NCBI RefSeq assembly: GCF_013620795.1
Contig: NZ_LGLW01000001.1
Coordinates: 434,001-498,000, forward strand
DNA length: 64,000 nt
Reading direction: 5' to 3'
DNA from: Pseudomonas sp. Q2-TVG4-2
Lineage (GTDB): Bacteria; Pseudomonadota; Gammaproteobacteria; Pseudomonadales; Pseudomonadaceae
In this document: in pieces, positions 52,512-61,503 of the stretch
Numbering within the stretch: position 1 is the first letter of the stretch
How the letters are laid out: every line of letters begins with the position of its first letter
Notes under the pieces: model-generated
Databases searched by the model: none
What the model saw: the letters and a program-made list of their open reading frames with translations, nothing else
What the model was told of the DNA's origin: nothing
Position numbers and translations under genes: made by a program

Positions 52512-55091
52512 ATGAGCCTAGATATTTCAGATTTATCGAAACACACGCCGATGATGCAACAGTACTGGAAGCTCAAGCGCGAGCATCCTGACCAACTGAT
52601 GTTCTACCGCATGGGCGATTTCTACGAGCTGTTCTACGAAGACGCCAAGAAAGCCGCGAAGCTGCTGGACATCACCCTGACCGCCCGCGGCCAATCCGGT
52701 GGCAATGCGATCCCCATGGCCGGGATCCCGTTCCACTCCGCTGAAGGTTATCTCAGTCGGCTTGTCAAGCTCGGCGAGTCGGTGGTCATCTGCGAGCAGA
52801 TCGGCGATCCGGCGACTAGCAAAGGCCCGGTGGAGCGCCAGGTGGTGCGCATCATCACGCCTGGTACGGTCAGTGACGAAGCCCTGCTCGACGAGCATCG
52901 CGACAACCTGCTGGCCGCTGTGGTGGGCGACGAAAAGCTGTTCGGCCTATCGGTGCTGGACATTACCAGTGGCCGTTTCAGCGTGCAGGAATTCGGTGGC
53001 TGGGAAACCCTGCTGGCCGAGGTGGAGCGTTTGAACCCCGCCGAACTGATGATTCCGGACGACTGGCCCGCCAATCTCCCGCTTGAGAAGCGTCGTGGCG
53101 TACGGCGTCGCGCGCCCTGGGATTTCGATCGCGACAGCGCATTCAAGGGTCTCTGCCAACAGTTCGGCACCCAGGATCTGAAGGGTTTCGGTTGCGAAAA
53201 ACTGACCCTGGCCATTGGCGCCGCCGGTTGCCTGCTGACTTATGCCAAGGAAACCCAGCGTACTGCCCTGCACCATTTACGCAGCCTGCGCCATGAGCGC
53301 CTTGACGACACCGTGATTCTCGACGGTGCGACCCGACGCAACCTGGAACTGGACATCAACCTCGGCGGCGGTCGCGAAAACACCCTGCAATCGGTTGTGG
53401 ATCGCTGCCAGACCGCCATGGGCAGCCGCCTGCTCAGCCGCTGGCTGAACCGCCCGTTGCGCGACCGCGGCGTGCTCGAAGCCCGTCAGGACTCGATCAC
53501 CTGCCTGCTTGAGCATTACCGCTTCGAGCAGATCCAGCCGCAACTCAAGGAGATCGGTGACCTCGAACGCATCCTCGCTCGGATCGGTCTGCGCAACGCC
53601 CGCCCACGCGACCTGGCACGACTGCGTGATGCGCTCGCCGCCCTGCCCCAACTACAAGACGGTATGCAGGAACTGGTGGCGCCGCATCTGATCGAGCTGG
53701 CGAATACCATCCGCACCTATCCCGAGCTCGCTGCGTTGCTGGCCAAGGCCATCATCGACAATCCGCCGGCGGTGATCCGCGAAGGCGGCGTGCTGAAAAC
53801 TGGCTATGACGCTGAACTGGACGAGCTGCAATCGCTGTCTGAAAACGCCGGCCAGTACTTGATGGACCTGGAGACCCGCGAAAAAGCCCGCACAGGCCTG
53901 GCCAACCTCAAGGTCGGCTACAACCGCGTGCATGGCTACTTTATTGAGCTGCCGAGCAAGCAGGCCGAATCCGCGCCGGCGGACTACATCCGCCGCCAGA
54001 CGCTCAAGGGTGCGGAACGCTTCATCACCCCGGAACTGAAAGAGTTCGAAGACAAGGCGCTGTCGGCCAAAAGCCGGGCCTTGGCGCGTGAGAAGCAGCT
54101 CTACGAAGAATTGCTCGAGCGGCTCATTGGGCACCTGGCACCGCTGCAGGAAAGCGCGGCGGCATTGGCCGAGCTCGACGTGCTGAGCAATCTGGCCGAA
54201 CGCGCGCTGACGCTAGACCTGAACCGCCCACGCTTCGTCGAGCACCCCTGCATGCAGATCGAGCAAGGCCGCCACCCGGTGGTCGAGCAGGTGCTGCAAA
54301 CGCCCTTCGTTGCCAACGACCTCGGGCTGGACGACGATACTCGCATGCTGGTTATCACTGGCCCGAACATGGGCGGTAAATCCACCTACATGCGCCAGAC
54401 CGCCCTGATCGTACTGCTGGCGCAGATCGGCAGCTTCGTCCCGGCAAAGGCGTGTGAGTTGTCTTTGGTCGATCGCATATTCACCCGTATCGGCTCCTCG
54501 GATGACCTGGCCGGTGGTCGCTCGACCTTCATGGTGGAGATGAGTGAGACCGCCAACATCCTGCACAACGCCAGCGACCGCAGCCTAGTGCTGATGGATG
54601 AAGTTGGCCGCGGCACCAGCACCTTCGACGGGCTGTCGCTGGCCTGGGCGGCGGCCGAGCACCTGGCCCATCTGCGCGCCTTCACGCTGTTCGCGACGCA
54701 CTATTTCGAACTGACGGTGCTGCCGGAAAGCCAGCCGGTGGTCGCCAACGTGCACCTGTCGGCCACCGAGCACAACGAGCGCATCGTCTTCTTGCACCAC
54801 GTCCTGCCGGGCCCAGCGAGCCAGAGTTATGGCCTGGCAGTGGCACAGTTGGCCGGCGTGCCTGGGGAGGTTATCCAGCGTGCACGCGACCATCTGTCGC
54901 GGCTGGAAACCACTAGCTTGCCTCACGAAACACCGAAAATAACCGCCGGCCAGCCCGCTCCGCCGATGCAGAACGACCTGTTCGCGAGCCTGCCACATCC
55001 GGTGATCGAGGAATTGGGGCGGATCAATCCCGATGATATGACGCCGCGCCAGGCACTGGAGCTGCTATACAACTTGAAAACACGCGTCTGA
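52512..55091 (+). CDS. mutS: DNA mismatch repair protein MutS
   Basis: Recognises mismatches and recruits MutL. The ATG at 52512 gives [20 protein letters not shown], in agreement with pseudomonad starts; the frame is open further upstream. Mismatch-binding Phe-x-Glu is in [11 protein letters not shown]; Walker A is [14 protein letters not shown]; Walker B includes [16 protein letters not shown]. 859 residues. SD is weak. Confidence 0.97.
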   Translation: MSLDISDLSKHTPMMQQYWKLKREHPDQLMFYRMGDFYELFYEDAKKAAKLLDITLTARGQSGGNAIPMAGIPFHSAEGYLSRLVKLGESVVICEQIGDPATSKGPVERQVVRIITPGTVSDEALLDEHRDNLLAAVVGDEKLFGLSVLDITSGRFSVQEFGGWETLLAEVERLNPAELMIPDDWPANLPLEKRRGVRRRAPWDFDRDSAFKGLCQQFGTQDLKGFGCEKLTLAIGAAGCLLTYAKETQRTALHHLRSLRHERLDDTVILDGATRRNLELDINLGGGRENTLQSVVDRCQTAMGSRLLSRWLNRPLRDRGVLEARQDSITCLLEHYRFEQIQPQLKEIGDLERILARIGLRNARPRDLARLRDALAALPQLQDGMQELVAPHLIELANTIRTYPELAALLAKAIIDNPPAVIREGGVLKTGYDAELDELQSLSENAGQYLMDLETREKARTGLANLKVGYNRVHGYFIELPSKQAESAPADYIRRQTLKGAERFITPELKEFEDKALSAKSRALAREKQLYEELLERLIGHLAPLQESAAALAELDVLSNLAERALTLDLNRPRFVEHPCMQIEQGRHPVVEQVLQTPFVANDLGLDDDTRMLVITGPNMGGKSTYMRQTALIVLLAQIGSFVPAKACELSLVDRIFTRIGSSDDLAGGRSTFMVEMSETANILHNASDRSLVLMDEVGRGTSTFDGLSLAWAAAEHLAHLRAFTLFATHYFELTVLPESQPVVANVHLSATEHNERIVFLHHVLPGPASQSYGLAVAQLAGVPGEVIQRARDHLSRLETTSLPHETPKITAGQPAPPMQNDLFASLPHPVIEELGRINPDDMTPRQALELLYNLKTRV

Positions 55092-55115
55092 CGGCTAAGA
55101 AAAAGCTGCTAGAAT
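55088..55115 (+). promoter_or_regulatory. Putative sigma70 promoter of fdxA
   Basis: CTGACG (55088-55093) and TAGAAT (55110-55115) separated by 16 bp, overlapping the mutS stop, about 105 nt before the fdxA ATG. Sequence-only prediction. Confidence 0.45.
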
Positions 55116-55220
55116 CGCGCGCATTTTTTGGATATACGCGGCATTGCCTGGTGCTGCTATAACTGCCGAACGGGGGCGTCATTGCAACGCCACCTGACAC
55201 GCCCGAGGAGATAGCTAGAA

Positions 55221-55544
55221 ATGACCTTCGTCGTCACCGACAACTGCATCAAGTGCAAATACACCGACTGCGTGGAAGTCTGCCCGGTGGACTGCTTCTA
55301 CGAAGGCCCGAATTTTCTGGTCATTCACCCCGACGAGTGCATCGACTGCGCACTCTGCGAGCCGGAGTGCCCGGCCCAGGCGATCTTCTCCGAGGATGAA
55401 GTGCCTGACGAGCAACAGGAGTACATCGAGCTGAACGCTGATCTGGCGGAAGTCTGGCCGAATATCACCGAGAAAAAGGACTCGCTGCCGGATGCCGAGG
55501 AATGGGATGGCGTGAAGGACAAGCTGCAGTACCTGGAGCGCTAG
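55221..55544 (+). CDS. fdxA: 7Fe ferredoxin FdxA
   Basis: 107 residues binding one [3Fe-4S] and one [4Fe-4S] cluster: cysteines in [18 protein letters not shown] (residues 9-26) and [16 protein letters not shown] (about 40-55). C-terminal acidic extension as in the Azotobacter/Pseudomonas FdI type. A good SD (GAGGAGAT) precedes the start. It follows mutS as in P. aeruginosa, but rpoS does not follow. Confidence 0.96.
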   Translation: MTFVVTDNCIKCKYTDCVEVCPVDCFYEGPNFLVIHPDECIDCALCEPECPAQAIFSEDEVPDEQQEYIELNADLAEVWPNITEKKDSLPDAEEWDGVKDKLQYLER

Positions 55545-55560
55545 TCCGCTACCGATATAA

Positions 55561-55587
55561 AAAATGCCCGCTGATGCGGGCATTTTT
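55561..55587. terminator. Bidirectional terminator between fdxA and csbD
   Basis: Stem ATGCCCGC/GCGGGCAT (55564-55571 and 55576-55583) with loop TGAT; T5 on the plus strand and a matching A-run upstream that serves the minus strand. Confidence 0.9.
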
Positions 55588-55603
55588 CATGGAGCCTTGT
55601 GCG

Positions 55604-55795
55604 TCAGGCGCGATCGACACCTTTTTTTACGGTGTCCTTGGCTTCACCCTTCACTTGCTGCGCATCGCCTTTGATTTCCTGGCCTTGGCCTTCGTTCTTC
55701 ATGCGCTCATTGTCGGTTGCCTCACCGAGGCCCTGCTTCGCCTTGCCGGCAGCTTCATTGAGGTTGCCCTTCATCTTATCTTCAGTACTGCTCAT
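55604..55795 (-). CDS. CsbD-family stress protein
   Basis: 63 residues, strongly charged and hydrophilic (MSSTEDKMKGNLNEAAGKAK, then GEAKDTVKKG), with the repeated K-G-x-x-x-A-x-G-K-A pattern of CsbD/YjbJ proteins. Members are among the most abundant small stress proteins, of unknown mechanism. Confidence 0.9.
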   Translation of the reverse strand: MSSTEDKMKGNLNEAAGKAKQGLGEATDNERMKNEGQGQEIKGDAQQVKGEAKDTVKKGVDRA

Positions 55796-55909
55796 GGCAT
55801 GTTCCTCTTTGCTTCGTGGGTTACGCTCAATGGACCGGATCGGCGGCTCGATAGTTTCGCTTTTCCGAGCAACGGTACCTGCAACCGGCCTTATGGAACG
55901 CCTGGAGAC

Positions 55910-56902
55910 TCAACCGTTGCGCGCCTTCACCAAACGATTGAATAGCGGCCGGCCGGCCAGATGCAAGAACAGCGGCGCGCCAGCGATCAGGTAGAAGTAA
56001 TAAGTCACGAAGCGCCAGATGAGGATGGCGGCCGCAGCGGTCGATTTGCCCACCAACGGTGTGAGCAAGGCCGCCGATGCCAGTTCGGCGCTGCCGGCGC
56101 CGCCAGGCAGCAAGCTCAATTGCCCGGCAGTCAGGGCCAGCAATTGAACGATGAAAGTCCAGGCCCAGGCGAGCTGACTACCCAGCCCCTGTAAGGTGAG
56201 ATACAGCACGCTGTAACGCAGCAACCAATGCAGCGTGGTCAGGATGAATACCCCCAAGAGGATCGCCCGCGGGAGCCGGAAGCATTCCAGCAGAGCGTTG
56301 CGGAAGCTCAACACCTTTCGAGCCCAATAACGCTTGCGGGCAGACTTCATACCCAACCGGCCGACCAGCCAGCCGTTGAGCAGAAACACCTGCCGATGGA
56401 AACGCCCAAGCAACGCCAACAGCACCATCAGGCCGATCAGTAGCGCCGCGCTGAATCCAAGCAGACTGGCGATATAGGCATTCAGCGAGTGAGTCACCGC
56501 ATAAATCAGCACGCCCACCAGCGCGCAAGCGAAGAACAGCAGATCGGCCAGCTGCTCGACGGCAAAGGTCGCGGTGCCCTTGGCTGGTGTCACGTCCTGG
56601 CGCAGTAACAGCGCCATCATCGTCAACGGCCCGCCGGCGCCTCCCGGTGTGGCGCAGATCGCAAACTCGGTGGCGATGACGACGCCCAGCGCCCGGCCTT
56701 GCCCCAACCGGCGCCTACCTACCAGCAGACGCAGACGCCACGCGTTTAGGTACCAGCCGAGCATGATCATGCCGAGCATACCGAGCAGCAACCACAGCGG
56801 AAAACTCACCAACCGCTCGAAGAGACCGCTCCCACCCAGCAGCAACGGAATCAGTACCGCAACCAGCAGCGCGCCAAACAGCAACCACCAGCGGCCGCTC
56901 AT
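55910..56902 (-). CDS. UPF0104/YbhN-like membrane protein (lysylphosphatidylglycerol synthase TM domain)
   Basis: 330 residues, about eight helices. Family stretches TEFAICATPGGAGGPLTMM and LSLLPGGAGSAELAS (paired PGGxG motifs). The family includes the flippase-like part of MprF and YbhN; substrate unknown. Third gene of a tight operon, overlapping the deacetylase stop by 4 nt. Confidence 0.85.
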   Translation of the reverse strand: MSGRWWLLFGALLVAVLIPLLLGGSGLFERLVSFPLWLLLGMLGMIMLGWYLNAWRLRLLVGRRRLGQGRALGVVIATEFAICATPGGAGGPLTMMALLLRQDVTPAKGTATFAVEQLADLLFFACALVGVLIYAVTHSLNAYIASLLGFSAALLIGLMVLLALLGRFHRQVFLLNGWLVGRLGMKSARKRYWARKVLSFRNALLECFRLPRAILLGVFILTTLHWLLRYSVLYLTLQGLGSQLAWAWTFIVQLLALTAGQLSLLPGGAGSAELASAALLTPLVGKSTAAAAILIWRFVTYYFYLIAGAPLFLHLAGRPLFNRLVKARNG

Positions 56903-57663
56903 GCCGCGGCGCTCGAATTCAATACATGGCGATTAAGCCAATCGATCTTGGTCATTGGACGCCGCCCGTCTTGCAGCAGGCGAGTCAACAGATCCTGCCA
57001 ATAATGACGAGAGAAGTCGTGGCGCATATCGACCGGATGCAGCCCCAGGCGCAGCACTGGCGCTTGCCGATGACGAGTGAGCATCTGCTCGCTGAGCAAC
57101 CGCGACATGCCGCGACGCCAGGCGCTGCGCGCGCTCCAGACCAGCCCAGGGGCGTCGATGGGAGTGTAATCGGGTAGTAGGTACAAGTGCCGGGGGTCGC
57201 TGGTGTAGGTCAGTCCGGTTTTAGCCAATGCTCGCCGTGCGCCTGGCCCCAGCAACCAGGCTGGCGCTACGAACCCGTGCAGAGGCCATTGCATTCGTGC
57301 GAACAACTCGATGCCCTGCTGCAAGCGGCGTGTGGATTCAGCCTCATCCAGCGGATAGAACTCACCCTCATGGGTGAAGATGCGACGCATGAACCAGGCT
57401 CGTGGCGAACGCGGCGTCGGTGCTTCGTCAGCGTGATGACAGCCGTGCAACACGAGCTCATCGCCGCGTGCCAGCCGGCCGTCGAGCATGGTGCAGAATT
57501 CGGGATGGTGTTCGAGTCGATTGCGCCGGTGGAAATCCGGTACTACCAGCCAGGAAATCGGTATATCGCCCAGCGCATCTACCGCCTGGACGAAAGGTCG
57601 ATAGTCGGGCCAGGTTTCCGGCGCCACGTCGTGCAGCACCAGCATCAGGCTCCGCTCAGCCAT
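56899..57663 (-). CDS. DUF2334 polysaccharide-deacetylase-like protein
   Basis: 254 residues from the ATG at 57663, which overlaps the glycosyltransferase by 8 nt; the frame is open further up but that is inside the neighbour. NodB-like features: LHDVAPETW (first metal Asp), HGCHHADE for the H-x-x-x-H, and APAWLLGP. May deacetylate an N-acetyl sugar made with the adjacent glycosyltransferase. Confidence 0.82.
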   Translation of the reverse strand: MAERSLMLVLHDVAPETWPDYRPFVQAVDALGDIPISWLVVPDFHRRNRLEHHPEFCTMLDGRLARGDELVLHGCHHADEAPTPRSPRAWFMRRIFTHEGEFYPLDEAESTRRLQQGIELFARMQWPLHGFVAPAWLLGPGARRALAKTGLTYTSDPRHLYLLPDYTPIDAPGLVWSARSAWRRGMSRLLSEQMLTRHRQAPVLRLGLHPVDMRHDFSRHYWQDLLTRLLQDGRRPMTKIDWLNRHVLNSSAAA

Positions 57664-58771
57664 GCACGGCGACCGGCAGGTCGGCAGTACCCAGCACAGC
57701 GTGATAATGCGCGAGCAGCCCCGCCACCACCGCATCCCAGGCGTGATGCGCCTCGACATGCTGACGCGCCTGAGCGCCCAGCAAGCGTGGATCGTCTTCG
57801 AACAGCTCGCGTACGGTCTGTGCCATCGCCTGGGCATCCAGCGGTCGGCACAGGCGCCCAGTATGGAACGGCACCAGCTCGGGCAGCGCGCCGGCTCGCG
57901 CAGCGATCACCGGAATACCGCTTGCCATCGCCTCCAGCGCGACCAGACCGAAGGTTTCCTGATTACCGGCGTGCAACAGCACATCACAGCTGGCCATGTA
58001 ACGCGCCACCTCGGATGCAGGGCAGAAACGATCGATCACCGACACGTTGGCCGGCACCCGATGGGGCATACCCGACCCCACCAACAGCAAGTGATACGGC
58101 TTGTCGAGCAGTCGGGCAGTTTCCAGCAGCACGTCGATGTTCTTCTCTCTCGAACCACGCCCGGCGAAGACCATGAGCCGCGTGTCGTCCTCGATCCCCA
58201 ATTCCCGGCGTATTTCCGGATCGCGCCTATCCGGACGGAAAGTTTCCAGATCGACCCCTAACGGCTGCACGTAGACGTTACGAACGCCCAGTTCCTGCAG
58301 CTTCTCGGCCATTACCCGGCTGGGCGCCAGCACCCGGTCGAAGCTGCCATACAGGCGCGATACATACCCGTTCATGTTGGTACCAAGCCAGCCGCCGATA
58401 CGGTTACTGACCAACAGCGGCAGATCGGAGTGATAGAACCCTATCACCGGAACGTCGAGGCGACGTCCAGCATCCAGCGCTGCCCAAGCGGTCATGTAGG
58501 GGTCACCAACCTCGATCACGTCGGGCCGCAGCGCGCGCAGCTGGTTGCGCCAGGGCGCCCGCCGGACCGGGAACCGGTAGCCCTTGCCGAACGGCAACGC
58601 AGGTGCGGGAATCTGGTAGATACCGGCGTGATGGCTATAGCTGTCGCCCGGCACCAGAATGCTGTGGCGAACGCCCGAATACAGTTGCAGCCGGCGGTGT
58701 TTGGCCTCGAGGTAGGTCCGCACCCCACCGCTGGCAGGTGCGTAAAACATGGTCATGTCGGCGATATGCAA
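57656..58771 (-). CDS. Glycosyltransferase family 4
   Basis: GT-B fold. N-terminal domain begins LHIADMTMFYAPASGGVRTY; C-terminal domain has FAGRGSREKNIDVLLETARL, then GNQETFGLVALEAMASGIPV with the E-x7-E sugar-nucleotide motif. The frame is open to a TTG at 58828; I choose the TTG at 58771 (GGAG ten bases upstream), while ATG at 58756 would remove part of the first strand. About 371 residues. Similar to mannosyl/glucosyl transferases of glycolipids; substrate unknown. Confidence 0.85.
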   Translation of the reverse strand: MHIADMTMFYAPASGGVRTYLEAKHRRLQLYSGVRHSILVPGDSYSHHAGIYQIPAPALPFGKGYRFPVRRAPWRNQLRALRPDVIEVGDPYMTAWAALDAGRRLDVPVIGFYHSDLPLLVSNRIGGWLGTNMNGYVSRLYGSFDRVLAPSRVMAEKLQELGVRNVYVQPLGVDLETFRPDRRDPEIRRELGIEDDTRLMVFAGRGSREKNIDVLLETARLLDKPYHLLLVGSGMPHRVPANVSVIDRFCPASEVARYMASCDVLLHAGNQETFGLVALEAMASGIPVIAARAGALPELVPFHTGRLCRPLDAQAMAQTVRELFEDDPRLLGAQARQHVEAHHAWDAVVAGLLAHYHAVLGTADLPVAVHG

Positions 58772-58964
58772 GATGGAGCGTCTCCGTGAGGTCTCGATGC
58801 AGAGCCTTCGGAGGACGAATGCTGGCAAGGGTTGTATCAGCCAGACCCGGCCGAGTCATAGCCGGGCCTCGCCCCGAAAGATTCTGCAATGAAATCAATG
58901 GACCACCGACCCAGGCGGTTGTTCGTCGGTGCATTCAGCTTGCCGACAACCGATGCTGCTGGCA

Positions 58965-59840
58965 TCAACCATCCACCCGCTTGTCGCCCTCGCCCTTGCC
59001 GTGTAGCGACGCATGCTCGATGACCGCATTCATCTCTGCACCGAACAGCAGTACCGCAGCGGAGATATAGAAGTAGAGCAACAGCACGATCACCGCCCCG
59101 ATACTGCCGTAGGTAGCGTCATAGTTGCCAAAGTTCTGCACGTAGATGCCGAAGCCCACCGATGCGGCAATCCAGACGATCACCGCCAGCACGGAACCGG
59201 GCGTGATGAAGCGAAACTCCTGTTCGACGTCGGGCGTAACGTAGTACAGCAAGGCCACCACCAGCATCATCAGGATCACGACTATTGGCCAACGCAGCCA
59301 GGTCCATAGCGTCACCACGATATCCTTCAACCCCACCTGCGCGGCGAGCCATTCCATCACTTGCGGCCCGGTCACCATCAAGCCCGCTGCCGCAAGCAGA
59401 ATCAGGGCCAGACCGATGGTATAGAGGACCGCCAACAGCATTAGCTTCCAGGTCGGGCGGCCTTCTTTCACATCGTACGCCTTGTTCATCGCATTCATCA
59501 GCGAGCGAACACCGACAGAGGCGGACCACAGCGCAATGAGAATACCCACCGACAGCAGGCCGCTCTTCTGCTCTTGCATCTGGTCGATCACCGGATTGAC
59601 CAGTTCCAGTGCATCGGGCGGCAAGACCAACGACACCTGCCCGCGAAGCCAGGTGAAAAAGTCCTGCAGATCGAGCATGCCCAACATGGCGATTAGAAAC
59701 AGCAAAAAGGGAAACAGCGAAAAGATCGCTCGATAGGCCAACGCCGAGGCATAGGTCGCCATGTCGTCATTGCTGAACTCCTTCAAGGTGCGTTTCAACA
59801 ATTCGAAACTGCCAATACCCCGTGTTTCCAGCAATGCCAT
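58965..59840 (-). CDS. YihY/BrkB-family inner-membrane protein
   Basis: 291 residues, six helices. Diagnostic stretches ASALAYRAIFSLFPFLLF and VGVRSLMNAMNKAYDVKEGR, and the YGSIGAVIVLLLYFYISA region. Formerly miscalled ribonuclease BN; function not settled. Single transcription unit, divergent from the flippase cassette. Confidence 0.9.
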   Translation of the reverse strand: MALLETRGIGSFELLKRTLKEFSNDDMATYASALAYRAIFSLFPFLLFLIAMLGMLDLQDFFTWLRGQVSLVLPPDALELVNPVIDQMQEQKSGLLSVGILIALWSASVGVRSLMNAMNKAYDVKEGRPTWKLMLLAVLYTIGLALILLAAAGLMVTGPQVMEWLAAQVGLKDIVVTLWTWLRWPIVVILMMLVVALLYYVTPDVEQEFRFITPGSVLAVIVWIAASVGFGIYVQNFGNYDATYGSIGAVIVLLLYFYISAAVLLFGAEMNAVIEHASLHGKGEGDKRVDG

Positions 59841-60237
59841 TGCGTTATCCCCCGAAGAATGAAGCTGAAGCCGTTGAAAATGGGACGGCCCACCTCTGGA
59901 AGAGTTCGCCCGCCGCCGCCCCGGTCGTCGTTCGTACAGCTGCTAGCGAACATGCACCTAGGTCGGGGTCTGCGGTGTCTTGGCCGGCTCATCATCCGAG
60001 GCGGAGAGGGGCAAATTCCATGTGAGCACCGTTTTCCGTCAAGGAACTTTCCGCCGCTTAAGCGCTCTTGATGGAGTCCAGTTCGGCGCATCGCTGACGG
60101 CAGTCGCAACCACACAGCGTAAAGACCGGAGCATGCGGCGGGTCTAGCTCACGGAGCCATCTCGTCCCGGCACATGTGCCGCATGGAATGCCAGACATGG
60201 CTTACGCCGTTTTTTTTTGGCCGCAGGAGCAAATGAA
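59841..60237. other. Intergenic region upstream of the flippase gene
   Basis: About 400 bp with no plausible gene. It contains the palindrome CGGCACATGTGCCG (60168-60181), a run of nine T (60210-60218) and a GGAG ribosome binding site (60225-60228). No clear -35/-10 pair was identified. Confidence 0.5.
60210..60218 (+). repeat. Nine-T homopolymer before the flippase gene
   Basis: T9 lies 7 bp before the GGAG Shine-Dalgarno and 20 bp before the ATG. Such tracts slip readily and, if transcribed, could vary leader length or translation; no phase variation is shown. Confidence 0.85.
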
Positions 60238-61503
60238 ATGGGATACGCAACGGATGCCCCACAGCCAAGAATGAAAGCCGACCTCCTCAGATACGCCAGG
60301 CTCATCCTCACCAAAGGCAGTGGGGCTGCCGCGACGCTTGGCCTGAATATCCTGCTGGCGCGCCTGCTGGTGCCCGAGCTCGCGGGCACGGTGTTCTTCT
60401 GCGTCGCTCTAGGCATTTTCCTGTCCCTGGTGGCACGGCTAGGCTTGGACATTGCGTGCCTGAAGAACATTTCCTCTTTGAGCGACGGCCAGCAACGCCG
60501 CTATTTCCACCGTGCGCTGGGTCTCGCCGCGCTGATGAACGTTCCGGCCTTTCTAATCGGCCTGGTCGTGGTGTATTTCTCGAAAACCACCCAGGCGCAT
60601 TTCGCTCATGCCGCCATCCTGTTCGGCACCACCGCCCTTGGCCTGTCACTGTTGAGCATCGCAAGCGAAACATTGAAAGCCAAGCATAAAACCAGCGAGG
60701 GGCTGTTCTGGCAGACGGCGTTTCAGCCCGCCCTGACGCTGCTGCTGGTATCAGTGACCGGCAACGACCTGACCACCGTGGCCGGCGCCTTTGCAGTCAG
60801 CTACGCTCTGGCAATTTTCGGCTCGGTATGGCGCGCCAACACGAGCCTGCCGGCTTCAGACTCATCGCACACGCTTGGCTGGCGCGAGATGCTCATCCTG
60901 TGTGTACCGCTGATGCTCATCGCAGTGATGAACAGCATCATCGAACTGTCCGATACGCTACTGCTCGGCGTGCTGCGTTCGGCTGGCGAAGTGAGCATCT
61001 ACTACATTGCGGCCAAGATCGCCGCCCTCTCGACGACTTTGCTGTTCATCATCAACGGCACCATCGCCCCCGACATCTCCAAACGCTGGGCCCAGCATGA
61101 CCGTGCGGGCGCCTTCGCCATCGTCAAAAGATATTCTCGCTTCATGCTGGCGCTCGCGTTAGTGATCCTGCTCGCCATAGGCCTGCTGCGTGAATATATC
61201 CTGGCCGTATTTGGCCCCGAGTACCGGGCGCAAGGTGTTTATCCCCTGCTGGTACTCGCCGTTGGCTATTTCTTCGTACTCGCCGCCGGACCGCTGGGCA
61301 TCTTCATGACCATGACCGGCAATCACCGCCGCTACCTGCATAACAACATCGCGGCCTGTGTCATCAACGTGGCACTCAATCTCGTTCTAATCCCGCGCTA
61401 TGGCGTCAATGGCGCCTGCTTCGCCACCGCCGTGGCGCTGACATTGAAAAACGCGCTGCTGTACATCCAGTTCAAACAAATCGAAAGGAGTCCGACGCCA
61501 TGA
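60238..61503 (+). CDS. Wzx-like polysaccharide flippase (MVF/PST superfamily)
   Basis: 421 residues from the ATG at 60238 (SD GGAG nine bases upstream); about 12 to 14 helices with the N-terminal basic/hydrophobic KADLLRYARLILTKGSGAAA typical of the family. The C-terminal half holds LVLIPRYGVNGACFATAVAL, seen near the end of many PST proteins. Overlaps the following gene by 4 nt (ATGA). Likely moves a lipid-linked saccharide across the inner membrane; the glycan is unknown. Confidence 0.85.
   Translation: MGYATDAPQPRMKADLLRYARLILTKGSGAAATLGLNILLARLLVPELAGTVFFCVALGIFLSLVARLGLDIACLKNISSLSDGQQRRYFHRALGLAALMNVPAFLIGLVVVYFSKTTQAHFAHAAILFGTTALGLSLLSIASETLKAKHKTSEGLFWQTAFQPALTLLLVSVTGNDLTTVAGAFAVSYALAIFGSVWRANTSLPASDSSHTLGWREMLILCVPLMLIAVMNSIIELSDTLLLGVLRSAGEVSIYYIAAKIAALSTTLLFIINGTIAPDISKRWAQHDRAGAFAIVKRYSRFMLALALVILLAIGLLREYILAVFGPEYRAQGVYPLLVLAVGYFFVLAAGPLGIFMTMTGNHRRYLHNNIAACVINVALNLVLIPRYGVNGACFATAVALTLKNALLYIQFKQIERSPTP

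Noticed and set aside
57664..57837. Long N-terminal extension of the DUF2334 protein
   Set aside because: It lies within the glycosyltransferase gene in another frame and has no domain features.
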